Shown: positions 54,658-63,993, counted from the stretch's first letter. The stretch: 64,000 bases of DNA from Pirellulales bacterium (GCA_022844125.1 JALHMI010000008.1:1-64000); one strand, 5' to 3'. Program-made: numbers and translations. Notes: generated from the letters alone by a model not told the origin.

Positions 54658-54999
54658 TTAAAGGTCGAGAAGAGCGCGGAGTCGGTCGTCGACTTCCGCA
54701 GCGACCTGAGGGGACAGGATCCCTAACTTTCGAACAACGTTTCGGCCGTGAATTGTGGCGAGCTTGTGCAATCGAATCACTGATTACGTTTTCAACCTGG
54801 CCGACGCGTGTGTTGGGTTGGCCGGATCGATGAGTATGTCCGTCGGCAAAAGTACCGGTGGAATAACCGAAGAGATGTATGCCACCAACAACTCCGGGAC
54901 TGTTCCAAGACCGCCCGTGAGAAGCAAGACGGGGCGCAATTTCGCTCCAACGGACCCGCCAAAGGGAAATAAGGCCAGGGAGATTTCGTCAGGTTGCAT
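54658..54999 (-). pseudogene. MazF/PemK-like toxin gene interrupted by an in-frame TAA
   Basis: The frame begins MQPDEISLALFPFGGSVGAK (ATG at 54999) and continues KLRPVLLLTGG, resembling the start of MazF-family RNases. It runs to ARLKT, where a TAA stands at 54784-54786. The same frame then continues for 41 codons as SVIRLHKLATIHGRNVVRKL and GILSPQVAAEVDDRLRALLDL before the next stop at 54658. The SVIRLHKL block is the usual end of MazF-like toxins, so the TAA cuts a once complete gene. The start overlaps the antitoxin stop by eleven bases. A sequencing error is the main alternative. Confidence 0.7.
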
Positions 55000-55222
55000 C
55001 CAGCGATTCCCCATCGTCGAGCGTGTAAATGTCCTCCCGCGAATCGCTCAGCTCTGCAGCCCATTCATGCGCAATGCCAGCACTCCACTCATCGTCACCC
55101 TCGACGACTACCGGCTCCGAAACGATTAGCACCTGAACCGGACCTGGTGGGATCGAGTCTGGAACTCGAACAACGAGTTCATGTCGATCATTAACGTGCC
55201 CTGATAGCCGATGCCCAGTCAT
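54989..55222 (-). CDS. Small antitoxin-like protein
   Basis: From the ATG at 55222 the protein has 77 residues (a start at 55291 would add 23). It begins TGHRLSGHVNDRHELVVRVP and continues PPGPVQVLIV, a beta-strand layout seen in small planctomycete and cyanobacterial antitoxins. The C-terminal half is acidic (DDEWSAGIAHEWAAEL). It overlaps the disabled MazF-like gene by eleven bases in the usual antitoxin-first order. If the toxin is dead, the antitoxin may be a remnant or may protect against related toxins. Identification depends mainly on context. Confidence 0.6.
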   Translation of the reverse strand: MTGHRLSGHVNDRHELVVRVPDSIPPGPVQVLIVSEPVVVEGDDEWSAGIAHEWAAELSDSREDIYTLDDGESLDAT

Positions 55223-55397
55223 CTCCGAACTCCATGCTGCCGTTGACTCTGCGAACTCACACCCCAATTCTACTCCCGGGTAAGCACCCACGAAACCATC
55301 ACCTACTATCGCCTTACTGCCGCCTCCTGCGCCACCGAGGCGTGTGGTACGCTATAACATCGCTTTTTCGCATGCCGTGAACAGGGCTCGCACCCGC

Positions 55398-57491
55398 ATG
55401 ATCCGCTATCCGCTGACGATCTTTCTCAGTGCCTTCCTGCTGTTTCAGGTGCAACCGCTGGTAGGCAAGATGATTCTGCCCTGGTTCGGCGGCAGCCCCG
55501 CGGTCTGGACCGCCTGCATGCTGTTCTTTCAGATGCTGCTGCTGGGCGGCTATGCCTACGCCCATGCGGTGAGCACGCGGCTGCCGGCCAAGATGCTGAC
55601 CGGCCTGCACGGCGGACTGCTACTCCTCTCGCTCGCGTTTCTGCCCATCGCGCCGGCGCTCTCCTGGAAGCCCGAAGGGAGCGAGATGCCGCTCTTGCGG
55701 ATCGTGGGCTTGCTGACCTTCACAGTCGGTCTGCCGTACTTCTTGCTCTCGACCACCGGGCCGCTGCTGCAGGAAAGCTTCCGCCGCGAGACCGGCCGCA
55801 CTCCCTATCGGCTCTATTCGCTTTCGAACGCGGGCTCGCTGCTCGCGCTGCTGAGCTATCCATTCGTGTTCGAGCCGCAGTTCACGCTGCGCATGCAGAC
55901 CCTCGGCTGGTCCGCCGGCTATGCGGGTTTTGTGCTGCTGTGCCTGTGGTCGACGGCCGAATTTGTCCGGCTGTGGCGCGCCCAGCCCAGCACGGAAGCC
56001 GAGACAGCGCCGGCGGTCGCTTCACCGCGCCCGCCGCTGCGCAGGATCGTCTTGTGGCTCGCCCTGGCGGCGTGCGGTTCGGTGATGCTGCTGGCCACCA
56101 CGAACCAGCTCTGCATGGAAGTCACCTCGGTGCCGTTTCTGTGGGTGTTACCACTGTCGTTGTACTTGCTGACGTTCATCATCTGCTTCGATCACGAGCG
56201 CTGGTATCCGCGCCGCGCGATGACCGTGCTGCTGGCCCTGGCGGTCCTGGCCGGCTGCTGGGGCTTGTTCGAAGGACACGAGCTCGAGGTTTGGGAACAA
56301 CTCGTGTTGTTCTGCGGCGCCATGTTCATCTGTTGTATGGTCTGTCACGGCGAACTGGCCTACGCCAAACCCGCGCCCGAGCATGCCACGCTGTTTTACC
56401 TGATGGTCTCGGCCGGAGGCGCGCTGGGCGGTCTCTTCGTGGCGATCGTCGCCCCGCTTATTTTCTCGGGCTACTGGGAATACCCGCTCTCGCTGATTGC
56501 CACCATCGTGCTGGCTTTCATCGCCGGTCAAGAAAGCTCGACGGGCCGCATCGAACTGCCGCGTCCGATCTGGATCATCGGCGGGGCCGTCTTGGTCACT
56601 CTGTCGGCAGCCGTGGGGCTGGTCATCGCCCGTCAGCGTTTCGCCGAGCAATCGACGCTCGAATCGACGCGCAACTTCTACGGCGTCCTCCGCGTCAACC
56701 GAGACGGCAGCATGACCGACGACAACGGCGAGTTTCACGAGCTGATTCACGGCACGATCCAGCACGGCTTCCAGTATCTCGACGAGGACAAACGCAGCCT
56801 GGCCACCAGCTACTATGGACACGAAAGTGGTGTAGGCCTCGCCATCGATCGGCATCCTCGCCGCCGCGCCGAAGCTCCCGAGGACCGCACGCTGCGAGTC
56901 GGCGTTGTCGGACTCGGCACCGGCACGCTCGCCACCTACGGCTTGCCCGGCGATGTGATCCAATACTTCGAAATCAATCCCGAAGTGGTCCGACTCTCCG
57001 AGGAGTACTTTACCTATCGCAAAGATTCGCTCGCCAAAGTCGAGATCATCATGGGAGACGCCCGGTTGAATCTCGAGAAGCAGCGTGACGAAAACGATCC
57101 GCACAAGTTCGACGTCCTGGCAATCGACGCCTTCTCGAGCGATTCGATTCCAATGCACCTGCTCACCGAAGAGGCCGTGCGGCTGTATCTCGACCGCCTG
57201 AAGCCGGACGGCATCCTCTGCATCCACATCTCAAACCGCTTCCTCGATCTCGATGGTGTCTGCCTGGCCATCGCCCAGAAATTGGGCTGGCCCATTGTGC
57301 TCGTCGATTCGTCGGGCGAGTCGGAACTCGGCACCAACAAAGCGAGCTGGATGCTGATCACCAAGAACCAGGAGTTCCTCCAGGACGAGGCGATCAAAGC
57401 AGCCATCAACGCCGACTGGCCCGGCGCGCGACAGCCTGTGCTCTGGACCGACGACTACGGCAGCTTGTGGCAGGTGATGGCGGAGGAGTGA
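55398..57491 (+). CDS. Membrane-bound spermidine-synthase-like fusion protein
   Basis: The 697-residue protein has about ten to eleven membrane helices over the first 400 residues (IRYPLTIFLSAFLLFQVQPL and later segments). A C-terminal cytoplasmic domain like spermidine synthase follows. It shows VGVVGLGTGTLATYG and YFEINPEVVRLSEEYF (SAM-like binding), then DVLAIDAFSSDSIPMHLLTEEA. Such fusions are common in bacteria, but their products are uncharacterised, and it is not certain that they make polyamines. The start at 55398 is an ATG with a plausible helix; the frame extends to 55344. Confidence 0.84.
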   Translation: MIRYPLTIFLSAFLLFQVQPLVGKMILPWFGGSPAVWTACMLFFQMLLLGGYAYAHAVSTRLPAKMLTGLHGGLLLLSLAFLPIAPALSWKPEGSEMPLLRIVGLLTFTVGLPYFLLSTTGPLLQESFRRETGRTPYRLYSLSNAGSLLALLSYPFVFEPQFTLRMQTLGWSAGYAGFVLLCLWSTAEFVRLWRAQPSTEAETAPAVASPRPPLRRIVLWLALAACGSVMLLATTNQLCMEVTSVPFLWVLPLSLYLLTFIICFDHERWYPRRAMTVLLALAVLAGCWGLFEGHELEVWEQLVLFCGAMFICCMVCHGELAYAKPAPEHATLFYLMVSAGGALGGLFVAIVAPLIFSGYWEYPLSLIATIVLAFIAGQESSTGRIELPRPIWIIGGAVLVTLSAAVGLVIARQRFAEQSTLESTRNFYGVLRVNRDGSMTDDNGEFHELIHGTIQHGFQYLDEDKRSLATSYYGHESGVGLAIDRHPRRRAEAPEDRTLRVGVVGLGTGTLATYGLPGDVIQYFEINPEVVRLSEEYFTYRKDSLAKVEIIMGDARLNLEKQRDENDPHKFDVLAIDAFSSDSIPMHLLTEEAVRLYLDRLKPDGILCIHISNRFLDLDGVCLAIAQKLGWPIVLVDSSGESELGTNKASWMLITKNQEFLQDEAIKAAINADWPGARQPVLWTDDYGSLWQVMAEE

Positions 57492-57551
57492 CCCCTCAGC
57501 TGTGACGTGAATCTAGTGCGGGCGTTGCACCCGACGCGCGCTAGCGGGCCC

Positions 57552-58169
57552 TCAGTCGGTAAGTTCTTTAACTTTGGTTGTCTGCATCGCGCGTTGCAGC
57601 AGACTGACGGAGCTTTGCCAGAGGCGGCTGACAGCTTTCCGGCTTGCGGCGGAGTCGTGCTGCCGCATGAGACCACCGTCGTCGAGCACGACTTCGAGTT
57701 GGCCTTCCAGTGGCGGAGCTGCGGCCACTGCCAGAACATCGGCGGGCCAATCGAGTCCGCAACGGACTAGCTCACTTCGTATCGCTCTTAGATCCCACAC
57801 ATGGGCCGGCGATCGTTCGTTCACGCCTGAGGTGACCAGGTACCGCTGGTCGGGACTGAATGTCATGTTCGCATAAACATTCAGGTCGGGGTGGGTCATG
57901 CGCGCCCAATCTTTGCCAGTAAAAGGATCGACTAGGCGTAGAATCCCGTTAGCCTGGCCGACGGCGAGCACGCGACTGTCTGGCGAAAACGCAATCCCCA
58001 ACCCGGTTGGCGTTGTGCCATGCGCGTGCAGTTCGCCAACGCGTTGCCAATCGCCGGTGCGCCAGAGCGTGACTCCGTCGGGCGTGGCTGCCAACAGACG
58101 GCCATCGGGACTGAACTGCACGACGCCGCAACGGCCGATTGCCAGCTCGGCCAGATGGCATGCCTTTAG
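57552..58169 (-). pseudogene. 3' fragment of a WD40-repeat gene
   Basis: The open frame encodes about 200 residues with WD40 blades: VVQFSPDGRLLAATPDGVTL, LGIAFSPDSRVLAVGQANG and NMTFSPDQRYLVTSG. It ends VWDLRAIRSELVRCGLDWP, the usual ending of planctomycete WD40 protein-kinase proteins. WD40 sequence continues right up to a TAA at 58170-58172 with no start codon and no kinase part, so the 5' end is missing. The PEP-CTERM gene begins on the other side of that point. It is a truncated remnant. Confidence 0.7.
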
Positions 58170-58187
58170 TTAATGAGGGGTACGCCA

Positions 58188-59018
58188 ATGACCTGCCGAC
58201 ATGAATTGCCGCTTAAATTGTTTCGCAAAGCGATGTGCGGGATTGTCGCAATCCTTTCCATTTGTGCGACGTCGGCTCGGGCCGCGATCGTGTTCCAGGA
58301 CAATTTTAACCGCAGCGGCCCGCTGAATGGGAGCACGCCCTCGTTCACCGCCGGGAGCAATTGGACGGCTAATCCCGGATTCGCCACCGATGGAACCAAG
58401 GTGAACGCGGCGTTTGGGTTAGGAAATTTCACAACGTCGGCATACGTGCCCCTACCTGTGGCCATCACTAGCGGAAACATCTACACGCTGACAGCCACAA
58501 TGCATCGCGGGCTTTCGACCGACGACACGGCGATCATGATTTTCGGTTTCTTCGATGCGGCGCCTTCCTGGAATGCGAGCGTCGCCGTGGACGAAGGTCA
58601 CGCCATCGCCATTGCTCCGCGCAACAATAGGCCTTCGGTGAACACCATGCTCCATGGTTTTGTCAACGCGGCCGACATCGGTGTGGCGGATGGGACCAAC
58701 GGAACCACGTTTGGCGTGCGGCTGTATGAAACGGCCCCCAACACCTGGTGGGCGGTCGCCGTCGAATTGGCTCCTACCAACCAATTGATCTTGGGCTAGT
58801 TTTCGCCGACGCCGATCTCGCTGGCCAACATCCATAGCATCGGGATGATCTCGGGATCGCTCTTGCCACCTTATATCGACGATTTTACGCTCGACGTGAC
58901 CCCGGTGCCCGAACCCGCCACTTTGACCTTGCTGGCCTGCTCTCTACTGGCCTGCGGCGGACTGGCCTTGAAAAGGCGCAGGCGTCGGCCGAGGACAAGT
59001 ACTGAAGCTGAGACCTAA
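58188..59018 (+). pseudogene. PEP-CTERM protein gene interrupted by an in-frame TAG
   Basis: From the ATG at 58188 (GAGGGG upstream) the frame gives a signal peptide (AMCGIVAILSICATSARAA) and a 200-residue beta-rich domain (IVFQDNFNRSGPLNGSTP onward). A TAG follows at 58797-58799. The same frame continues for 72 codons (FSPTPISLANIHSIG, then DFTLDVTPVPEPATLTLL). It ends in a hydrophobic helix, KRRRRRPRT and TAA at 59016-59018. VPEP, a transmembrane helix and a basic end form a standard PEP-CTERM sorting signal. The interruption removes that signal. Readthrough or a sequencing error cannot be excluded. Confidence 0.75.
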
Positions 59019-59053
59019 GCCCGCACGCCCCTTGCGGGAACTGGACTTTGAGC

Positions 59054-61783
59054 CTAGCGCTGGGCCTGCTGCCAGCCGGGCAGCGTGCGATGCACGATTT
59101 GAATTGTCACGTCGTCGATCGCTGCTTGACCCAACCCGGCCAGCGCGAAGGTGAGCGTCAGTGGACCTTGCTGGGTGGCGGCGCGATAGAGGGTGAGCTG
59201 TCGCCAGCCCTTGGTCTGCGAGATCCGCATCGCCAGCGGCTCGCCGCTTTGCGAGTCGAAAATCACCAGCCCATCGGTACTGGCCGCAATGGGGGTATCG
59301 ATCCGCACCCAGGCGTCGATCTGCACCAGGTCGCCGGCCTCGACGTCCACCGGTGCGCTGGTGATCCAGACCGGCGGCGTCTCGACCGCGCCGGGCACCT
59401 TTCCCGCGACCGCAGGCGCCGCTTGCAGCAAAAGCCCCGCCGCACCCGTATGCGCGCTCATCGGGCTCAAGTCGACGCTGGTGCGAATGCCTGTCTGCGG
59501 GTGCTGGTAGTGTTTCCAGCCGGCGGCGAGCATGGCAGGTAGATTCTCGCAGCCGCCTTCGGCCAGGCGATTGGGCGAGCGCTGCGCCGCGGCGAGTTGC
59601 TGTGCAAACAGCTCGCGCGCCGGCAACGTGCCGAACGAGACCATCAAGGGGTCGGACAGGTCTCCCACGTTGCTGGTGGCGTGATCCCAGGAAACGCGCT
59701 GTACTTGCCGGATGACTTCCATAGCATGCCGTGCCGCGGCGTACGACCGCGCCAGATCCGTCGCCGCCAGCGTCTCGGCCTGCCGCAGATCGTTCTCGAC
59801 CGTGGCCTTCGTCTCCTGCGGAATTTTGCCGCTGGCCGCGGGGCTGATCCGCGCCAGCACGTCGTTCACCTGCGCGTGCTCGAGTGATGCCAACTCGCGC
59901 GCCAGGTGCACGGCCCGCCGTTCGACCTTGGCAATGGTCGCCCGCAACGTACGAACAATTAAGGGATCGTGTGTGAACACGACCAGCGAATCGCGAGCGT
60001 CGCCGTCGAGCACCACGGCCATCCCGCCGGCCACGCGCGTGCTGCGCAGGATTCGCAGCCCGGTCGGCGAAAGCTCGTAGGCGTCGTCTCCCTCGGGCAC
60101 GCCCGGCACGGTGAAGGCGATCATTGCGCCGGCCTGCGTGCCCGTCACGAACTGCCCCCTCGGCGGCTGAAAAATCGGCAATAGCAGCCGGCTGTGGTCG
60201 GTCTCAAGCACCGCGCCAGTCGTGTTCGGATTGCTCGTGTTCGCGAGCGGAGCGAAGTTGCCGGCGGCGGGCCAGCGTTCGATCAGTCCCAGTTCGACAT
60301 TCAACAGCTCGAGCGCCGCCGCCCGAGCGCGCGTGGCCATGTCGCCCGCGTCTAGTCTTGAATAGGATGTGAAGCACAGACCGCGCGACCGCGAGGCCAG
60401 CGCTGCATGCACGATCGCCCGCATCTGCGCGAGCTGCCAGTTGGGCGGCTGGACCGGCACTCCGGCCACCAGCCTCATCTGCTCGGCCAGCGCCGGCGAA
60501 GCCTGCGTGGGAATCGTCGCCCATAGCGGAGCTCCCGCCCGGGCAAGCTGCGACCGCTCGGCCAGCCAGCGCGTGTACTGATCGACGTTGAACGTGGTGC
60601 CCAGCACTTCGCGCTCATCGAGATACACCTTGAACGGCGGGCGGGTGTAATTCTGCAAATCGCTGGTCGGACCGCACACGATGGGCCGCGAGCGGCTGTC
60701 GGCCCGCGTCACGGCATCGGCCCAGGCATGCGCCACGTCAAACTCTCGGGCCGTAAGCCGGCTTCCCAGATCCCAGGCCAGCACCGGGTCGTACTCTCTG
60801 CCAATACTGCCGGAGCGCAATTGCTCGACCGTGGGCGGCGGGCTGATCAACCAAAGTTGCAGCCGTGCAGCATCGGCCAGGAGTTCCGCCGGCGGCGGCT
60901 GGCGCAGTCGCACGCAATTGAACCCCAACGACTGTAAGCGCTCGAGCGCTTCGCCGCGATGCTCAATCACCCGCGGAAAGAACGGCTGCCCGCCCACCAT
61001 CAGCCGACTGCGATACTCGATCTCCGGCATCGAGCTCAGCGTTTCGGAAGTGGCCGGCAAGTAGTTGCGTTCCACGGCGCCAGCCGAGGCGGCGAGCGTC
61101 GGTTGGCGCGCAGTCCCGGCAGCCACGGCCTCGGGCTCAATCGCCCCGGTAATCTCCAGGTCGTCGAACCAGATGTTCGTCGCGCCGGCTCCGCCAAACA
61201 CGTTCACCAGCACCAGGTCGATGTACGCCTCGCGCCCGTCCACCTGCGGACCGAACTGCGAACGTAGTACGCGCACCTGCCACTCGAGCGCACGCGGCAG
61301 GTTATCCACTCGCAACATCTGCCAACTGCCAGCCCGTTGATAACTGCTGCCACGCAGCAGCGTCGTCAGCGGCTGGCCCGTTTCCGGGTGCGGGCTCCGC
61401 GGCAACACCACTCGCACCGCAACTTGCAGCCCCGGGCGATCGGACCGCACCCACAAGCTTGCCGCCAACTCATTGATCACGCGCGCCGGGCGAACAGGGT
61501 AACTGTAGTAGATCGCGGTACCGCCGCCGCTGTTGATGCTCAGGTGCTCCGAGCGGCGCCCCGAGTGCGGACAGGTTTCCACGCGGCTGTGGGCGGTGAC
61601 CTGGTGCCGCGCATCGCCGCCCGCCGCCTTCATGATCGTCTCGGGCGACTCGAAATCATCGCGCAGCACGCCCTGCGCAACCGCCGGAGCCGATAGCGCC
61701 GCCAGCGCCAAGCTCGTGGCGAGCCAGGCGAATAGTGGGGGGCAGCCAAGGCTGCGCAGCGAACTGCGGACAAAGTGGGACAT
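59054..61783 (-). CDS. Large secreted protein of unknown function
   Basis: The 909-residue protein starts with a signal peptide (LATSLALAALSAPAVAQG). A start at 61801 adds six residues. The first 230 residues look like a carbohydrate-binding beta-sandwich (DDFESPETIMKAAGGDARHQ and NIWFDDLEITGAIEP). A central region with NCVRLRQPPPAELLADAARL and RGLCFTSYSRLDAGDMATRA could be a TIM barrel. The last 150 residues again look beta-rich (EAGDLVQIDAWVRIDTP). I do not recognise it as a named glycosidase and see no clear catalytic pair. It probably acts on a polysaccharide. Confidence 0.7.
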   Translation of the reverse strand: MSHFVRSSLRSLGCPPLFAWLATSLALAALSAPAVAQGVLRDDFESPETIMKAAGGDARHQVTAHSRVETCPHSGRRSEHLSINSGGGTAIYYSYPVRPARVINELAASLWVRSDRPGLQVAVRVVLPRSPHPETGQPLTTLLRGSSYQRAGSWQMLRVDNLPRALEWQVRVLRSQFGPQVDGREAYIDLVLVNVFGGAGATNIWFDDLEITGAIEPEAVAAGTARQPTLAASAGAVERNYLPATSETLSSMPEIEYRSRLMVGGQPFFPRVIEHRGEALERLQSLGFNCVRLRQPPPAELLADAARLQLWLISPPPTVEQLRSGSIGREYDPVLAWDLGSRLTAREFDVAHAWADAVTRADSRSRPIVCGPTSDLQNYTRPPFKVYLDEREVLGTTFNVDQYTRWLAERSQLARAGAPLWATIPTQASPALAEQMRLVAGVPVQPPNWQLAQMRAIVHAALASRSRGLCFTSYSRLDAGDMATRARAAALELLNVELGLIERWPAAGNFAPLANTSNPNTTGAVLETDHSRLLLPIFQPPRGQFVTGTQAGAMIAFTVPGVPEGDDAYELSPTGLRILRSTRVAGGMAVVLDGDARDSLVVFTHDPLIVRTLRATIAKVERRAVHLARELASLEHAQVNDVLARISPAASGKIPQETKATVENDLRQAETLAATDLARSYAAARHAMEVIRQVQRVSWDHATSNVGDLSDPLMVSFGTLPARELFAQQLAAAQRSPNRLAEGGCENLPAMLAAGWKHYQHPQTGIRTSVDLSPMSAHTGAAGLLLQAAPAVAGKVPGAVETPPVWITSAPVDVEAGDLVQIDAWVRIDTPIAASTDGLVIFDSQSGEPLAMRISQTKGWRQLTLYRAATQQGPLTLTFALAGLGQAAIDDVTIQIVHRTLPGWQQAQR

Positions 61784-62055
61784 GAATCTGAAATGCAACA
61801 TCGGAGAAATCGGCGTGCACCGAACGTAAGTCGTGCTTGTATCAGCGTTTGCGTTTGGAGACCAGATCACCTGTTGCGATTTACCGACACGCCGCCGGCG
61901 GCGACTGCTGGCACAAATTACACCCAACCTGTTATATTCAAAGGTCTTAGGAATATTCGCCAGCGCCCGGCACGACTACTGGCATAGCGTCTGCTTTTCT
62001 GGGCCTGCACTGAACCGCTACTCCGGCCCCAACGACCCTACTGCCAGGAACAACG

Positions 62056-62337
62056 ATGAACCCAGCCACGCATACCGTGAAATCGCCGAGCGACGAACTT
62101 CCGGCCGACATCCTCGACCTGGTCGCTGCGCTCGAAAAGCTGCCCGCCGAACACCTTGGCCGGATCGAACCGCTGCTGGCTCGCGTTCTGGAAAGCACCA
62201 AGCGTCGTCGCCGGATTCTCGGTCTCGTGCAGGACGCCCTCTCGCAACTGCGGCTCGACATGAAGTACTTGATGTTCGATCTCGAAGCCACACGGCGCGA
62301 ACGCGACGAACTCCGCCGCGGACACGAGGAGCTCTAA
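62056..62337 (+). CDS. Small helical protein upstream of the kinase gene
   Basis: The 93-residue protein is helical in appearance: LPADILDLVAALEKLPAEHL, then RRILGLVQDALSQLRLDMK and ATRRERDELRRGHEEL, which could form a coiled coil. No DNA-binding or catalytic motif is recognised. It lies 160 bases before the kinase gene on the same strand, so joint expression is possible. The family is unknown to me. Confidence 0.62.
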   Translation: MNPATHTVKSPSDELPADILDLVAALEKLPAEHLGRIEPLLARVLESTKRRRRILGLVQDALSQLRLDMKYLMFDLEATRRERDELRRGHEEL

Positions 62338-62498
62338 GCGGCTGCGCTGCAATCGTTGCGGCTCTTGCCCCGGTGGAATAGCATGGGGTTGAGAGCACGA
62401 ACATATCAGGGTTTTGCCGCGGCTGGCGGGCGCCGCGGCCTTTCGGAACGGGCTGGAATCTTGGGGCATCTTCGGGCAGACGGGGGGAGTGGCTCGCC

Positions 62499-63968
62499 AT
62501 GGTCGAGCTGACTGCTGAACAGTACGCTCAGCGCGTCTTCGACCTGAACCTCGTTGACGAACGTCAACTCGCCGAGGTCTGGGGCGAGGTCGGTACGCGC
62601 CAAGTCACTGCCGAAGAGATGCAGCAGCTCCTCCTCCGCCGCGAACTGCTCACCAACTACCAGACCAAGCTCCTCGAACGCGGCGAAAACTCAGGCTACT
62701 TCTACGGCGACTACAAGGTGCTGTACCTCATCGGCACCGGCACGTTCGCCCGCGTATACCGCGCCTGCCATCGCACCACCGGCGAGATCGTTGCCGTCAA
62801 AGTCCTCCGCCGCAAGTTCTCGGACAATCCCGAGGAATCCGACCGCTTCGTGCGCGAAGGCCGGATGGGCGCCACGCTCAAGCACCCCAACATCGTCCCG
62901 ATCATGGAAGTGCATTCCAAAGGCATGACGCACTTCCTGGTCATGAAATTCGTCGAGGGGCGCAACCTCCGCGAGTTCATCAAGATTCGCAAGAAGTTCG
63001 ACCCGCTGCAGGCCGCCAAGCTCGTCGCCGATATCGCCGCCGGACTGGGCTATGCCTTCACCCGCGGCATCTGCCATCGCGATCTCAAAATGTCGAACGT
63101 CATCGTCAGCAGCACCGGCACCGCCATGCTGCTGGACTTCGGCCTCGCCGGCGCCGACAATAAAAACATCACCGACGATGCCATGCAGAACCCGCGCACG
63201 ATCGACTACGCCGGGCTCGAACGGGCCACCGGCGTCCGCAAAGACGATCCCCGTAGCGACATCTACTTTCTGGGGTGCATCTTCTACCACATGATCACCG
63301 GTCAGCCCCCGCTGGCCGAAACCCGTGACAAGATTCAGCGCCTCAGCCGCACGCGCTTCACCGACATCGTGCCGCTTCTGCAACACGATCCGTCGCTCCC
63401 CAAGCCCATCGTCGCCGTCGTGAATCGGGCCATGGAATTGAAGCCCGAACAACGCTACCAGTCGCCAGCCGAGATGCTGGCCGAACTGAAAGGCGCGATC
63501 AACAAGCTGAACAATCCGGATGCCGCCGCCGGCGACGACGAAAAGGGCGTTGCCGCTGCCGCGCCCGCGCCGCCGCAGCGCACGCTGATGTTTATCGAGT
63601 CAAACGCCGCGCTGCAGGACATCCTCCGGGAGCGGCTCAAGAGCAACGGCTACCGCGTGCTGGTCACGGCCGATCCCGAACGGGCTCTGGCGCGATTTAA
63701 CGGCGAGACCAAGGCCGCCGATTGCGTGATCTTCAGCACAGGCGAACTGGGCGAGTCGGCCCTGGCGGCCTTCAACCGCTTTGCCGAAGGCGAAGCCACG
63801 CGCGAAATCCCGGCCGTGCTGCTGCTGGGCGAAAATCAGCTCGACTGGAAGAGCCAGGCCAAACTGGCCGACCATCGGGCCGTGCTGGCCATGCCCATCA
63901 AGCTTCGCCAGATGCGCGAAGTCCTGGCCAAGCTCGTCCCCCTCGACGCCGCCACCAAAACCGCCTGA
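62499..63968 (+). CDS. Ser/Thr protein kinase with a degenerate receiver-like C-terminal domain
   Basis: The 489-residue protein has an N-terminal helical segment of about 70 residues (ELTAEQYAQRVFDLNLVDER). The kinase domain follows: GTGTFARVYRA near residue 79, VAVKVL with the catalytic lysine, HRDLKMSN near 193 and LLDFGLAG near 212. The last 125 or so residues resemble a response-regulator receiver (TLMFIESNAALQDILRERLK onward). They lack the phospho-acceptor Asp (DCVIFSTGELG) and the acidic pair. The cytoplasmic kinase probably signals in a planctomycete network, and its receiver-like part is likely a binding module. Confidence 0.9.
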   Translation: MVELTAEQYAQRVFDLNLVDERQLAEVWGEVGTRQVTAEEMQQLLLRRELLTNYQTKLLERGENSGYFYGDYKVLYLIGTGTFARVYRACHRTTGEIVAVKVLRRKFSDNPEESDRFVREGRMGATLKHPNIVPIMEVHSKGMTHFLVMKFVEGRNLREFIKIRKKFDPLQAAKLVADIAAGLGYAFTRGICHRDLKMSNVIVSSTGTAMLLDFGLAGADNKNITDDAMQNPRTIDYAGLERATGVRKDDPRSDIYFLGCIFYHMITGQPPLAETRDKIQRLSRTRFTDIVPLLQHDPSLPKPIVAVVNRAMELKPEQRYQSPAEMLAELKGAINKLNNPDAAAGDDEKGVAAAAPAPPQRTLMFIESNAALQDILRERLKSNGYRVLVTADPERALARFNGETKAADCVIFSTGELGESALAAFNRFAEGEATREIPAVLLLGENQLDWKSQAKLADHRAVLAMPIKLRQMREVLAKLVPLDAATKTA

Positions 63969-63970
63969 CG

Positions 63971-63993
63971 AAAACGGTGCCAGATACCGTTTT
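63971..63993. repeat. AAAACGGTGCCAGATACCGTTTT palindrome
   Basis: A 23-base near-palindrome (AAAACGGT facing ACCGTTTT) lies just after the kinase stop codon. It belongs to the same family as 44249-44269 and 47776-47835 and may help end transcription. Confidence 0.6.

Noticed and set aside
54784-58799. Stop-codon reassignment as an explanation for the two in-frame stops
   Set aside because: One stop is TAA and the other TAG, and both codons end intact genes in this window, so local damage or sequencing error is more likely.
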